A stretch of DNA of 64,000 bases from [Mycobacterium] nativiensis (lineage in GTDB: Bacteria > Actinomycetota > Actinomycetes > Mycobacteriales > Mycobacteriaceae), in contig NZ_CP083986.1 of the NCBI RefSeq assembly GCF_020172685.1, positions 3,579,973-3,643,972 on the forward strand, read 5' to 3'. Positions 44,925-54,537 of this stretch are shown here, in pieces. Position 1 is the stretch's first letter, and every line of letters starts with the position of its first letter. Made by a program: the position numbers and the translations under genes. Below the pieces are notes generated by a model that was not told the DNA's origin, did not search any database, and was given only the letters and a program-made list of their open reading frames with translations.

Positions 44925-44951
44925 GGATTGATATTCATGTCGTATCAATCC
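44925..44951. promoter_or_regulatory. Perfect 9-bp inverted repeat between pcaF and the SDR gene
   Basis: GGATTGATA (44925-44933), 9 bp, TATCAATCC (44943-44951). The arms match perfectly. A third ATTGATAT is found at 44896-44903, so the element may have several half-sites. It lies in a divergent promoter region. Confidence 0.65.
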
Positions 44952-45020
44952 TTCCGCTTCTGCGCTCCCCGGACGCGGGTACCAATAATCTCTCGACCGT
45001 CGCGGCCTAGGCTGACACCC

Positions 45021-45881
<861 letters not shown>

Positions 45882-45901
45882 CGCCAAAAACGCGCGGTTC
45901 C

Positions 45902-46870
45902 ATGGTCGAGATCTTTGTCGAAAGCGAGTTCGCGCCGCTGCGCACCGTGGTGCTTGCGCAGTCCGAGCTGGCTCTGCCGACGAACATGCCGGATGCCGAC
46001 CTCGACTTCCTCCCACCCGGCGCCTTGGACAGTGCCAGCGCCGGACAGGATTTCGGCACAGCCTGCCCAGAGCGCCAGCAGTCGTGGCTGCAGGAACGAC
46101 AGGATTTCGATGCGGTCCTGCGCCGCTACGGCGTCGAAGTGCTGCGGCCACGAGTCCTGACCGGGGCGGAGAAGGCCGCCGGCGGCCAGGATGGGTACGC
46201 CAATTTCTTTGTGCGCGACCCGTTCTTCACCGTCGGCAACGTTGTGATCGAAGGCTCCCTGCGGTTCAGGCATCGCCGCCGCGAGGTCTTCCCGGTGCGC
46301 GACATCCTGATCGAACGGGTGTATCCGGCTTCTTGTGGCTATGTCGCGGTTCCGGCTCCCGAGATCGCCGCCGACGATGACCCGACGCTGGGGGCCGGCC
46401 CGTTCCTGGAGGGCGGCGACGTGCTGGTACTCGGCAAGCACATTTTCGTCGGAACCTCGGGCCTGGCGTCGAACGATCTCGGCGCACGCTGGCTGCGCAA
46501 ACTTCTCGCACCGCAGGGCTACACCGTCGAGGTCGTCCGGCTGCCGCGAGAGATCCTGCACCTGGACTGCGCGCTCGGGCTGATCCGCGACGGGTTGATG
46601 GTGGTGTGCGAAGAGGCGCTGCTGGACGGGATTCCGGAATCACTGAAATCCTGGGACCGGATTCCGGTGTCCCTGCGCCAGGCCAAGGAACTGGCCACCA
46701 ATGGCCTTCCGATCAACCCCGATGTCTACGTGACCGACCCCTCGTTCAGCTGGATCGGCGAACAGCTGACGCACCGCGGCATCACGGTGGAGTATGTCGA
46801 GTTCGGCATCAGCCGCTCGCTGGGCGGTTCGTTCCGGTGCAGCACCCAACCGCTGCTGCGGTGCAGCTAA
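45902..46870 (+). CDS. Amidinotransferase/arginine-hydrolase fold protein
   Basis: A 322-residue protein of the guanidino-group-modifying superfamily (amidinotransferases, DDAH, arginine deiminase). It has FVRDPFFTVG, FLEGGDVLVLG, a catalytic-His region ILHLDCALGLI and a C-terminal GGSFRCSTQPLLR with the nucleophilic cysteine. The Asp/Glu, His and Cys set is complete. The substrate (arginine, glycine or another guanidine) is not set by sequence. It begins 20 bp after the SDR gene. Confidence 0.82.
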   Translation: MVEIFVESEFAPLRTVVLAQSELALPTNMPDADLDFLPPGALDSASAGQDFGTACPERQQSWLQERQDFDAVLRRYGVEVLRPRVLTGAEKAAGGQDGYANFFVRDPFFTVGNVVIEGSLRFRHRRREVFPVRDILIERVYPASCGYVAVPAPEIAADDDPTLGAGPFLEGGDVLVLGKHIFVGTSGLASNDLGARWLRKLLAPQGYTVEVVRLPREILHLDCALGLIRDGLMVVCEEALLDGIPESLKSWDRIPVSLRQAKELATNGLPINPDVYVTDPSFSWIGEQLTHRGITVEYVEFGISRSLGGSFRCSTQPLLRCS

Positions 46871-46874
46871 CCGG

Positions 46875-48281
46875 TCACCACGGTCCGCTCACGGGCAGGA
46901 CCAGCCGGAAGCAGGCACCGCCGTCGTGTGGAACGCAGGTCAGCTGACCACCGTGCGCATCGGCCAGGGCGCGCGCGATCGGTAGGCCCAGGCCGGCACC
47001 GCCGTGATCGCGGCCGCGGGCGCTGTCCAGGCGCACCAACCGGTCGAAGATGTGCTCGGCATCTTCGGTACGGACACCGATCCCGGTGTCGGTGACGGTG
47101 ACTTCTGCGGCCCCGTCGCCCCGCCCGACGTGGACGGTGATGTTTCCGCCGGGCGGGGTATAGCGGCGCGCATTGTCGAGCAGGTTGGAGAGAATCTGCG
47201 CCAACCGGGTCGGATCCGCTTGAACCGTCAGGGTTTCCAGCCCGGCTCGGCTCAGGTGCAGTTGCGGGGCCAGCAACGCCGCCCGATCCAACTGGGTGTC
47301 GACGATTCCGACCAGATCGGTGTCCTTGAGCTCCAGCGGCAGCCCGGCGTCTATGTAACTCAGGTCGAGCATGTCGGTGACCAGCCGGGTGGCCCGCCGG
47401 GCTTCGGTGAGCAGCAGCGTGGCGCGCCGGTGCTGACGGAGCACTTCGGGTTCGGCCGCTTCCTGGCCGACATCCTGGCCGATATTGCCGGCGATCTGCT
47501 CGGCCGCCGCCTGGATACCAGCGATCGGGGTGCGCAGCTCATGGGCGGCGTCGGCGAGAAAACGCCGCACCGCCGCTTCGGCTCTCTGCGCCTTTTCGGC
47601 GGCGCTGCGCGCCCGTTTCTCGGAGTCCTCCAGCTCATCGAGCATGTCATCGAAAGCGCTTGCCGCGCGGCCGAGTTCGGTCTTGGGACGGTCCGGTCGC
47701 AGTCGCCGTCCCCGGTCTCCGGTGGTGATGTCGCGGGCCAGGTCGGTAAGCCGATCCAGCGGCGCGAGCATGGCCCGGCTCACCCCGGCCAGCAGGATCG
47801 CCGCGATCACCAGCGTCCCCAGCCCGGCTTCGATCATCAACCGCCGCAACCGGCTCAGCGTCTCGCCGGCTTCAGTGGTGTCGGCGACCAGGATCACCCG
47901 GCCTCCGTCGGCCAGCGGATGGACCAACACCGTCGCGGTTTCATCGGGTTCCAGCGGCGGGGGCGGAAGCCTCGATCCGGTGGTCGCGTCAGGTTCGATC
48001 GCGGGGTCTCCGTAGCTGGTTCCGTCGGCGGTGACGACGAGTGCGCTGACGACGCCGCCGTTGAGCTGCTCGGCCAGCTGTTCGGCGGAAGCCCCCATCG
48101 CCACCAGGGCATCCGCCCGCTCGGTCGCCACCGAAAGCCGTTCGTGCAGACTGCGGTTGGCCAGCGCGGTCAAGGTGGTGTTGATCCCGAACCCCATGGT
48201 CGACATCAGCAGGGCCAGCAGGGCCAGCACCGTCACCGTCAGCCGGCGCCGCAGTGACGGTGTTGCGGTGAGGGCGCTCAT
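46875..48281 (-). CDS. Membrane sensor histidine kinase
   Basis: A 468-residue kinase. TM1 lies at about residues 13-35, followed by an extracytoplasmic loop of about 120 residues. TM2 lies near 155-175. Then come a HAMP linker (LDRLTDLARDITTGDRG), a HisKA domain (FLADAAHELRTP, phospho-His near 245) and an HATPase with LLDNARRYTPPGG and GLGLPIAR. It is coupled to its response regulator by a 4-bp overlap. The family is that of TrcS/TcrY-like kinases; the signal is unknown. Confidence 0.9.
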   Translation of the reverse strand: MSALTATPSLRRRLTVTVLALLALLMSTMGFGINTTLTALANRSLHERLSVATERADALVAMGASAEQLAEQLNGGVVSALVVTADGTSYGDPAIEPDATTGSRLPPPPLEPDETATVLVHPLADGGRVILVADTTEAGETLSRLRRLMIEAGLGTLVIAAILLAGVSRAMLAPLDRLTDLARDITTGDRGRRLRPDRPKTELGRAASAFDDMLDELEDSEKRARSAAEKAQRAEAAVRRFLADAAHELRTPIAGIQAAAEQIAGNIGQDVGQEAAEPEVLRQHRRATLLLTEARRATRLVTDMLDLSYIDAGLPLELKDTDLVGIVDTQLDRAALLAPQLHLSRAGLETLTVQADPTRLAQILSNLLDNARRYTPPGGNITVHVGRGDGAAEVTVTDTGIGVRTEDAEHIFDRLVRLDSARGRDHGGAGLGLPIARALADAHGGQLTCVPHDGGACFRLVLPVSGPW

Positions 48282-49003
48282 GAGCCCTGCTGGAGCTGCA
48301 GGCGGTACCCGATCCCCCGCACGGTGTGCAGAATCCGCGGCCCGTGCGCCTCGAGTTTCTGCCGCAACCCGCTGATGTGGACCTGAACCAGATTGGGGTC
48401 GTAGGCCTCATACCCCCAGACCGCGTTGAGGATCTGCGCGGTGCTGACGATACGGCCGCGCTGCTCGACGAGATAAACCAGCACCCGCAGCTCGGTGGCG
48501 GTCAGACCCAGGGGGGTCCCGGCGCGTGACGCGACTCCGGCGTCGACGTCGACCATCAGATCGCCGAACTGCACGGCTGCCGGTATCCGGCCCCGCCTGC
48601 GCAGCACCGCCCCCACCCGCGACACCAGTTCCGCCAGCTCGAACGGCTTGACCACGTAGTCGTCCGCTCCGCCGTCGAGGCCCCGCAACCGGTCGGGCAG
48701 GCCGTCGCGCGCGGTGAGCAGCACCACCCCTACCTCACCCCAGCGCAGGATCTCATCCATCAGGGCGAAGCCGTCGCGCCCCGGCAGCATCACGTCGAGG
48801 ACCACCAGGTCCGGCCGGAACCCGTCGAGCACCTCCTCCAGGCCATCGCCGTCGGGCCGGGTTTCGGTGAGGTAGCCGGCGTCGGTCAGCGCCTCACTGA
48901 CCATCTCGCGGATCGTCTCGGAATCCTCAACCACCAGCACCCGCGGGGTTCCCACACTGAAGGGGCTGCCTCCGCGCCGCTCGGCGGACCGGGAATCGGC
49001 CAT
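48278..49003 (-). CDS. OmpR-family response regulator
   Basis: A 241-residue regulator. The receiver has VVEDSE, VVLDVMLPG (phospho-Asp near residue 70) and VVKPFE. A winged-helix output domain contains TATELRVLVYLVEQRG and VHISGLRQKLE. The ATG at 49003 is used. It is first of the two-gene operon. An 11-bp-period direct repeat lies about 75 bp upstream and may be its own binding site. Confidence 0.92.
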   Translation of the reverse strand: MADSRSAERRGGSPFSVGTPRVLVVEDSETIREMVSEALTDAGYLTETRPDGDGLEEVLDGFRPDLVVLDVMLPGRDGFALMDEILRWGEVGVVLLTARDGLPDRLRGLDGGADDYVVKPFELAELVSRVGAVLRRRGRIPAAVQFGDLMVDVDAGVASRAGTPLGLTATELRVLVYLVEQRGRIVSTAQILNAVWGYEAYDPNLVQVHISGLRQKLEAHGPRILHTVRGIGYRLQLQQGS

Positions 49004-49075
49004 GATCCATTGATAACACCAGTGCGCCCGAATCGCCGAGCGCACACCGGCGACGCCCCGCCGCGCGCCGTGTTC

Positions 49076-49094
49076 TTCAGGTTCACTTCAAGTT
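49076..49094. promoter_or_regulatory. Direct repeat, candidate OmpR-type regulator site
   Basis: TTCAGGTT (49076-49083), CAC, TTCAAGTT (49087-49094). The two half-sites are one helical turn (11 bp) apart, as is usual for OmpR-family tandem binding. The site lies in the 213-bp region between the divergent regulator and PPE genes. Confidence 0.5.
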
Positions 49095-49216
49095 AACCCT
49101 CTACCGTCGCCGTAACCGAGTGTGGACAGTGGTACGCCCAGCGGCCCCGTCGACCGACGCGAACCGGGGAGCGGAGAGAACATGCCCACACCAACCACTA
49201 ACGGGGCTGACTAGCA

Positions 49217-50557
49217 ATGGATTTCGCGGCTCTGCCACCCGAGATCAATTCCGGCCGGATGTACGCCGGAGCCGGCGCCGGGCCATTGCTTGCCGCCGCC
49301 ACCGCCTGGAGCGCGCTGGCCGCCGAACTGAACACGGCGGGGCTGGCATATGACTCGATGATCGACGAACTGTCCAGCGGCTGGACCGGGCCGAGCGCCA
49401 CCGCGATGGCCGCGGCCGCCGCACCCTACGCCCAGTGGATGCATGCCACCGCGGGCCAGGCCGAGCACACGGCCGCACAGGCCAGAACCGCCGCGGCCGC
49501 CTACGACACCGCGTTCGGCATGACCGTGCCACCACCGATGGTCATCGCCAACCGCAATCAGCTGATGGCCCTGCTGACCACCAACTACCTGGGCCAGAAC
49601 ACCGCCGCCATCGCAGCCACCGAGGCCCAGTACTCCGAGATGTGGGCGCAGGACGCCGCCGCGATGTACGGATACGCCGCCAGTTCGGCGGCAGCCACCC
49701 GGCTCACCCCGTTCGCACCGCCGCCGCGCACCACCAATTCCGCCGGGGCCTCGAACCAATCCGGAGCCGTCGGGCAGGCGTCCGCCACCGCGGCCGGTAA
49801 CCAGGCCAACTACGCCAGCGCCGCGATCACCCAGGCTCTGCAAGGCCTCAGCACGCCGGGCTCATCGGCAGCCGGTTCGAGTGGCGCCCTGACCAATTCG
49901 ATCGGGTCGGCGGCCGCGATGGAGCCCGGGCTGGCCGCCTCCTACGCTGCACTCGCCTCCAGCCTGTTCGGCACCTTCGTCATCGACTCGGCCGGTACCT
50001 TCGGCGTCGACGCCGCCGGGACTTTCGGCATCGACCTGATCGGCGTCGGCGAGATCGAGAGCGAACTGCTGCCCGAGATGGCCCTGGCCAACGCGGTGAC
50101 CCCGGTAAGCGCCGAAATGGGCGAAGCGGCCACACTCAGCGGTCTGTCGGTGCCGCAGACCTGGGCGACCGCGGGCCCGACCGTGATCCAGCAGATCGGC
50201 GGCGCCCTGCCGACCGCCGCCGAGATCGCCGTTCCCGCCATGGCCGCGAGCGCCACCGCGCTGCCGCTGGCCGCGATGGGCGCCGCCGGCCTGGCCGGCC
50301 GGGCCACCGCCGGTGTCGGGCGGGGACGCGGCGCCACCGCACCCCCCAAGGCAACCGGCAAATCAGCCCCGAAGCGGCCCCGACCGACCGTCAGGAAGCC
50401 CAGCAGGCCGGAACAGCCCGAGTCTCCGGTACGGCCGTTGAACGGCCCGATAACGCGGATCTCCGGCGAACTGCGGGAGCTCGCCGACCTGCGCGACTCC
50501 GGCATCCTGACCGAAGAAGAGTTCACCCAGGAGAAGCGCCGCCTACTCGGCCGGTAG
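49217..50557 (+). CDS. PPE protein (SVP type) with C-terminal SHOCT-like segment
   Basis: A 446-residue PPE protein. PPE domain: [19 protein letters not shown], the WTG turn and [12 protein letters not shown], to about residue 170. Residues 252-275 are three 8-residue repeats of GTFxxDxx type. The SVP motif [10 protein letters not shown] is near residue 306. Residues 415-446 ([19 protein letters not shown], then EKRRLLGR) match the SHOCT pattern. No PE gene precedes it; it is followed by a paralogue 4 bp downstream. Likely exported by a type VII system. Confidence 0.88.
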   Translation: MDFAALPPEINSGRMYAGAGAGPLLAAATAWSALAAELNTAGLAYDSMIDELSSGWTGPSATAMAAAAAPYAQWMHATAGQAEHTAAQARTAAAAYDTAFGMTVPPPMVIANRNQLMALLTTNYLGQNTAAIAATEAQYSEMWAQDAAAMYGYAASSAAATRLTPFAPPPRTTNSAGASNQSGAVGQASATAAGNQANYASAAITQALQGLSTPGSSAAGSSGALTNSIGSAAAMEPGLAASYAALASSLFGTFVIDSAGTFGVDAAGTFGIDLIGVGEIESELLPEMALANAVTPVSAEMGEAATLSGLSVPQTWATAGPTVIQQIGGALPTAAEIAVPAMAASATALPLAAMGAAGLAGRATAGVGRGRGATAPPKATGKSAPKRPRPTVRKPSRPEQPESPVRPLNGPITRISGELRELADLRDSGILTEEEFTQEKRRLLGR

Positions 50558-50561
50558 TGCC

Positions 50562-51845
50562 ATGGATTTCGCTCTGTTGCCACCTGAGATCAACTCGGGC
50601 CGGATGTATTCCGGCGCGGGCGCGGGCCCGCTGCTGGCCGCGGCATCGTCCTGGGATGCCTTGGGCGCCGAATTGAACACCGCGGGACTGGCCTATGAAT
50701 CGGTGCTCACCGAGCTGTGTTCGGGCTGGGCGGGCCCCAGTTCAGCGGCGATGGCCGCGGCGGCGGCACCCTACGCCCAGTGGATGCGCGCCGCCGCAGT
50801 CCAGGCCGAAGAGACCGCGCTACAGGCCAGGGCGGCCACGGCTGCCTATGAGACGGCGTTCGCCATGACCGTGCCGCCGCCGGTGATCTCCGCCAATCGC
50901 AGCCTGCTGATGGCTCTGGTCGCAACGAATTTCCTGGGCCAGAACGCGCCGGCGATCGCGGCCGCCGAAACCCACTACGCACAGATGTGGGCGCAGGATG
51001 CCACCGCCATGTACGGCTATGCCGCGGGTTCTGCCGCGGCCGCCAGGCTCACCCCCTTCACTCCACCGCCGCGCACCGCCAACCCCGCCGGTTCGGCCGC
51101 CCAGGCCGGTGCGGTCGGGCACGCGGCCGCGACCGCCGCCGACAGCCAGGGCGAGGGAGCCATCGCCGCGATCACCCAGGCTCTGGAATCCGCCGTCGGC
51201 TCGTCGGCCTTGGTCGAGGCGATCGGCGCAGAGGCAGTGATGCTCAGCGCACCCGAGATCGAGCTCGGCATCGCCGGCGTCGAACTGATCGTCGACTCGA
51301 TCGGGACGTTCGGCATCGACGCACTCGGCACCTTTCTGATCGATGCGATGGGCGCCGCCGAGGTGGGGCAATCGCTGCTGCGGGCCGCGATGGCCGGGGC
51401 GTTGCCGATGACGGCCAGCTTCGCCTCGGCGACCTCCATCAGCGGCCTGTCGGTGCCCCTGGCCTGGGCTTCGGCGGCGCCGGCGATGGTCTCGCAGGTC
51501 GGACTCTCGCTGGTGTCCGCCGGTGCTGGCGCCGGCGCGTCCGCGGCCCCGGCAGTCGCTGCTGGCGAAACGGTGGTCCCCGCGGTGGGGATGGCCGCAG
51601 CCGCCCTGGCCGGCCGGGCCGGCGCGAGTGCCGGCCGAGGCCACCGCGGACCGACCGCCGGCACCACGACCCCACCGCCGGCCCGGCAGCTGCCCGCTGA
51701 GCTGCCGGCGTTGCCGGCGGAATCGGCGTTCGGCCTGCTGATGGGCGCCGACATCGAACTGCGCGAGCTGGCCGAGTTGCGCAACGCCGGAATCCTCACA
51801 GACGAGGAGTACACCGCCGAGAAGCGCAGCCTGGTCGGACGCTAG
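50562..51845 (+). CDS. PPE protein (SVP type) with C-terminal SHOCT-like segment, paralogue
   Basis: A 427-residue tandem duplicate of the previous gene, with the same plan. PPE domain: [31 protein letters not shown]. Two GTFxIDxx repeats lie at residues 248-263. The SVP motif [10 protein letters not shown] is near 293. A SHOCT-like end at 397-427 has [19 protein letters not shown] and EKRSLVGR. The 4-bp spacing suggests one transcript. A hairpin terminator follows. Confidence 0.88.
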   Translation: MDFALLPPEINSGRMYSGAGAGPLLAAASSWDALGAELNTAGLAYESVLTELCSGWAGPSSAAMAAAAAPYAQWMRAAAVQAEETALQARAATAAYETAFAMTVPPPVISANRSLLMALVATNFLGQNAPAIAAAETHYAQMWAQDATAMYGYAAGSAAAARLTPFTPPPRTANPAGSAAQAGAVGHAAATAADSQGEGAIAAITQALESAVGSSALVEAIGAEAVMLSAPEIELGIAGVELIVDSIGTFGIDALGTFLIDAMGAAEVGQSLLRAAMAGALPMTASFASATSISGLSVPLAWASAAPAMVSQVGLSLVSAGAGAGASAAPAVAAGETVVPAVGMAAAALAGRAGASAGRGHRGPTAGTTTPPPARQLPAELPALPAESAFGLLMGADIELRELAELRNAGILTDEEYTAEKRSLVGR

Positions 51846-51859
51846 CCCACCAAAGCAAT

Positions 51860-51895
51860 GTGGCTCTGCACACCCCGTGCGGGGCGTGCAGCCAC
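51860..51895. terminator. Convergent hairpin between the PPE pair and esxN
   Basis: GTGGC, a TC bulge, TGCAC (51860-51871) pairs with GTGCAGCCAC (51886-51895). It lies 15 bp after the PPE stop and 22 bp from the esxN stop, so it could end transcription from both sides. Confidence 0.6.
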
Positions 51896-51916
51896 ACTTG
51901 GCCGGTAATGACTTGG

Positions 51917-52201
51917 TCAGGCCCAGCTGGAGCCGACGGAGGCGTCGGTGTTGGCCATGTTGTTGCCGGCGGTCTGGACTTTTTGGCCGTGGGCGTTGGC
52001 CTGCTCGTAGATCACCGCGAAGTTGCGACCCAGCTGGGTCACGAACTCCTGGCAGGCCACCGAACCCGAACCGCCCCAGAAATCACCGGCGGCCAGCACA
52101 TCGTGCACGATCGCCTGGTGCTCAGCCTCCAAGGAAGCCGCCTGGGCGCGGATCAGGGTGCCGTGAGCGTTGACATCACCGAACTGGTAGTTGATCGACA
52201 T
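51917..52201 (-). CDS. esxN: ESAT-6-like protein of the EsxN subfamily
   Basis: A 94-residue WXG100 protein. It is nearly the same as the M. tuberculosis EsxN/EsxI/EsxL group as I recall it: [33 protein letters not shown] and [23 protein letters not shown] lies upstream of the ATG, so it can be translated on its own even though the upstream EsxM-like frame runs into it. It is normally secreted as a dimer with EsxM through ESX-5. Confidence 0.93.
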   Translation of the reverse strand: MSINYQFGDVNAHGTLIRAQAASLEAEHQAIVHDVLAAGDFWGGSGSVACQEFVTQLGRNFAVIYEQANAHGQKVQTAGNNMANTDASVGSSWA

Positions 52202-52459
52202 AGCTGGGATTCCTTCCTGTTGGCGGCCCGGGAACTCTCGCGAGGCCGCTTCTTGGTATTCGTATTTGACTGCGTCCCGGGCCATCCCGTCACGGACCCC
52301 GTGAAGCATCGTCACGATGTTGCGAAACGCCGTCCGCATCTGGCCTACGGCGTCGCAGGACATACGGCGGGCCTCGTCCCCCACGATCTGGGCATGCGCA
52401 TCGAAACGCCCCGCCATCGAACGCATTGCGTTCGGATCGGTCATGAATCGGCTGGGCAC
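52202..52459 (-). pseudogene. esxM: EsxM-like gene lacking the WXG turn and its stop codon
   Basis: It starts at GTG with AAGGA upstream. The frame encodes [20 protein letters not shown] and then DEARRM joined directly to [16 protein letters not shown]. Compared with the EsxM/EsxK group as I remember it, about 19 residues holding the WXG turn are gone in frame. The end, [13 protein letters not shown] and YEYQEAA (a YxxxE signal), is kept, but the usual stop is lost. The frame passes through the intergenic ribosome site into esxN, giving a possible 180-residue fusion. It could be decayed or a working variant. Confidence 0.75.
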
Positions 52460-52507
52460 TGCCGTCAGTCCTTACATTTCGGCGACGATGGGCGCTGGCT
52501 CGACGAC

Positions 52508-52807
52508 TCAGCCGGCCGACGCCGCATTCGCGGCCTCGGCGGCCAAGTATGAGCCGGCGCTGGTGCCCAGCGTCGCCACGAACTGCTCGTGGATAGCCGT
52601 GGCCTGTGCACTGATCGCCTGATACATCTGGGCGTGCGCGGCGAACTGGGCCGCAGTCAACGCCGACACCGCATCTGCGGCAGCCGGTGTCACGCCGGTG
52701 GTCGGGGCGGCGGCCGCCGCATTCTGGGCACTGAACGCCGAACCGACCTCCTGCAGGCTGGCTGCTGCCGCGGACAACGCCTCCGGTTGTGCGGTCACGA
52801 ACGACAT
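52508..52807 (-). CDS. PE family protein
   Basis: A 99-residue PE-only protein: MSFVTAQPEALSAAAASLQE, then the C-terminal YLAAEAANAASAG carrying the YxxxE type VII secretion signal. The ATG at 52807 was chosen. It lies 48 bp upstream of the EsxM-like gene, the PE19-EsxM-EsxN order found in ESX-5 of M. tuberculosis. Its PPE partner may be one of the PPE genes nearby. Confidence 0.93.
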   Translation of the reverse strand: MSFVTAQPEALSAAAASLQEVGSAFSAQNAAAAAPTTGVTPAAADAVSALTAAQFAAHAQMYQAISAQATAIHEQFVATLGTSAGSYLAAEAANAASAG

Positions 52808-52949
52808 ACATTTCCCCTTTCTTGACGACAATTGCTGCACTGCTTGCCGATTGCGGTTATCCGCAGCGGCTCACCACGATGACATCGACATGAAATTTTC
52901 CCGGCGACCGGTTCCACACCAGCGAAATCCATCCGATGACCAGGGACGC

Positions 52950-53360
52950 TCAGAGCGCTTCCCGATGACCGGGGCAGTAGATGGTCCTCGCGATCGCCAC
53001 AAAATGTGCGCCCTGCAGCAGCGACAAGGCGGGATTGGCATCCCGCACGACATCGACGGCTTCCCTGATCGAGTGCCCTTCCGCGAGCTGGGTGCAGGCG
53101 TTCCGGGCACTGTTCACCGCCTCGGATTCGCCCGAGTACGGGATGCCGATCTGCTCGAGCGAATGAACAAACCGGGCATCCGACGAATTACCGGGGACCA
53201 CACCAGGATCCGCTGGATCGGCACCGGCCGGCACCGCCATAGCGGCCAGCGCCGCGGCGAACGCCAGAACACCCAACGCCTTCCCAACCCAGGTGTTTCG
53301 GAGGCCGCGCCGCCGAATCGGATTTCCGGGACTCTTCACCGAAAGAATATCTGCGGGCAT
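52950..53360 (-). CDS. DUF732 exported protein
   Basis: A 136-residue protein with an N-terminal signal (VGKALGVLAFAAALAAMAVPAGA-DP, core about residues 25-47) and a compact mature domain. That domain has two cysteines (NACTQLAEG and TIYCPGH) and the DUF732 pattern FVHSLEQIGIPYSG. DUF732 proteins are small exported mycobacterial proteins of unknown role. Confidence 0.82.
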   Translation of the reverse strand: MPADILSVKSPGNPIRRRGLRNTWVGKALGVLAFAAALAAMAVPAGADPADPGVVPGNSSDARFVHSLEQIGIPYSGESEAVNSARNACTQLAEGHSIREAVDVVRDANPALSLLQGAHFVAIARTIYCPGHREAL

Positions 53361-53665
53361 TGCTCATCCCCTCCGCTTGACACAGTCGATGTGGGAGCCC
53401 ACTGTCCGGTCCGCGATGCACGCGAGCCTTGGCCTCGGCAACATCGCAGGCGACGACAGCCGCCTGCGCCAGCTCCCAGATACCTTCCATTGCCAGGTTC
53501 CACGCCTGCGTTCACAGTTGTCCGCCTGGCGCGACGAATGTCCACCTGGCATTCGCGATTCCGCACTATCCTGGCCCGAGTAATGCGACCCAAAACCAAA
53601 CACGTGAGGCCCGTCGCGATTATCGTTGAATTCGAAATAATACGAGACGAGATCGGCTGCCGCAC
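53361..53665. other. Divergent intergenic region
   Basis: 305 bp between the divergent DUF732 and Cys-containing exported protein genes. I see no gene. It includes an AT-rich stretch near 53620-53650 that could hold the promoter of the plus-strand gene. Confidence 0.6.
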
Positions 53666-53983
53666 ATGACAAGAGCCATGGCTTCACTAGTCGCGGGGGT
53701 ACTGCTTGGCCCCACCGCCCTCGGCGTGAACTCGGCGCTGCCGTGCGCCAAAGCCGAGCCACTGGCCGAAGTCTGCACCGACGCCGACCTTGCGCACCAC
53801 AGATCGTGCGAAGTGGGGTATCTGGCGATGTACATCCCCCATGGGCCGAGCGGTGATTGCGCCACACTCTACGAGCGGGAGGTCGCGCTGCACCCCCAGG
53901 ACGGGTTGCTTCAGCCCGACTTTCTGGCTGGGTGCGAAGCCGCTGGACGCGAGCTGGTTGAGCTCGGAGTGAACCGGACTTAG
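53666..53983 (+). CDS. Small exported protein of unknown function
   Basis: A 105-residue protein. It has a hydrophobic N-terminus (MASLVAGVLLGPTALG) and a likely cleavage after CAKA, then a short domain with four further cysteines (VCTDA, SCEVGY, DCATLY, GCEAAG) that could form two disulfides. It is not recognised. It is convergent with a DUF732 gene, whose stop it overlaps by 4 bp. Confidence 0.65.
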   Translation: MTRAMASLVAGVLLGPTALGVNSALPCAKAEPLAEVCTDADLAHHRSCEVGYLAMYIPHGPSGDCATLYEREVALHPQDGLLQPDFLAGCEAAGRELVELGVNRT

Positions 53984-54375
53984 GCCCGGCCCGGGTAACC
54001 GGGCATCTGACCCACGCCAACACTCGGGCAGTACACGGTCCGCGCGACCTTGACGAATGCGTCGGCGCGCGAAGGCCCCAGGCCGGGATTGGCCTTCTGG
54101 AGCTCCTCAACGGTCTCATCTGCACTGAAACCATCCCGGATGCGCTGACAGACGTTGTGGGCGGTGTCGACCGCCTGGCGATCGTCCGGATGCCGGATGC
54201 CGACCTGGTCGAGCGCCCGAACCAGAGCGGTCTCTGCCGTGTCGACGGAAAGCACGCTGGAGTCCGTCGGATCGGCGTGCGCCGGAGCCGCTGCGACGAC
54301 AACGGCCGTCGCACATACCGCACCCGCCAACGTCCCGAAGAACAATTGCGCCGGAAGCCATCTCGGTTCGGCCAT
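53980..54375 (-). CDS. DUF732 exported protein, second copy
   Basis: A 131-residue protein. The signal peptide (LFFGTLAGAVCATAVVVAAAPAHA-DP) precedes LVRALDQVGIRHPDD and NVCQRIRDGF, then ARTVYCPSVG, the DUF732 pattern with its two cysteines. The ATG at 54375 was chosen; the longer open frame to 54528 lacks a signal at its start. It is distantly similar to the copy at 52950. Confidence 0.82.
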   Translation of the reverse strand: MAEPRWLPAQLFFGTLAGAVCATAVVVAAAPAHADPTDSSVLSVDTAETALVRALDQVGIRHPDDRQAVDTAHNVCQRIRDGFSADETVEELQKANPGLGPSRADAFVKVARTVYCPSVGVGQMPGYPGRA

Positions 54376-54537
54376 CTTGCATCTCCTCACCTGCCATCGG
54401 TGACCCGCCCGACCCCTACACACGACGCTAGACACCACGAACGAGCGCTGCATAGCCCACATCGCCATCTTTCGCAGCGACTTCGACTCACATTCATCTG
54501 AGACATCCTTTGTTAACCCGTGATTCATTTCGGCGTG

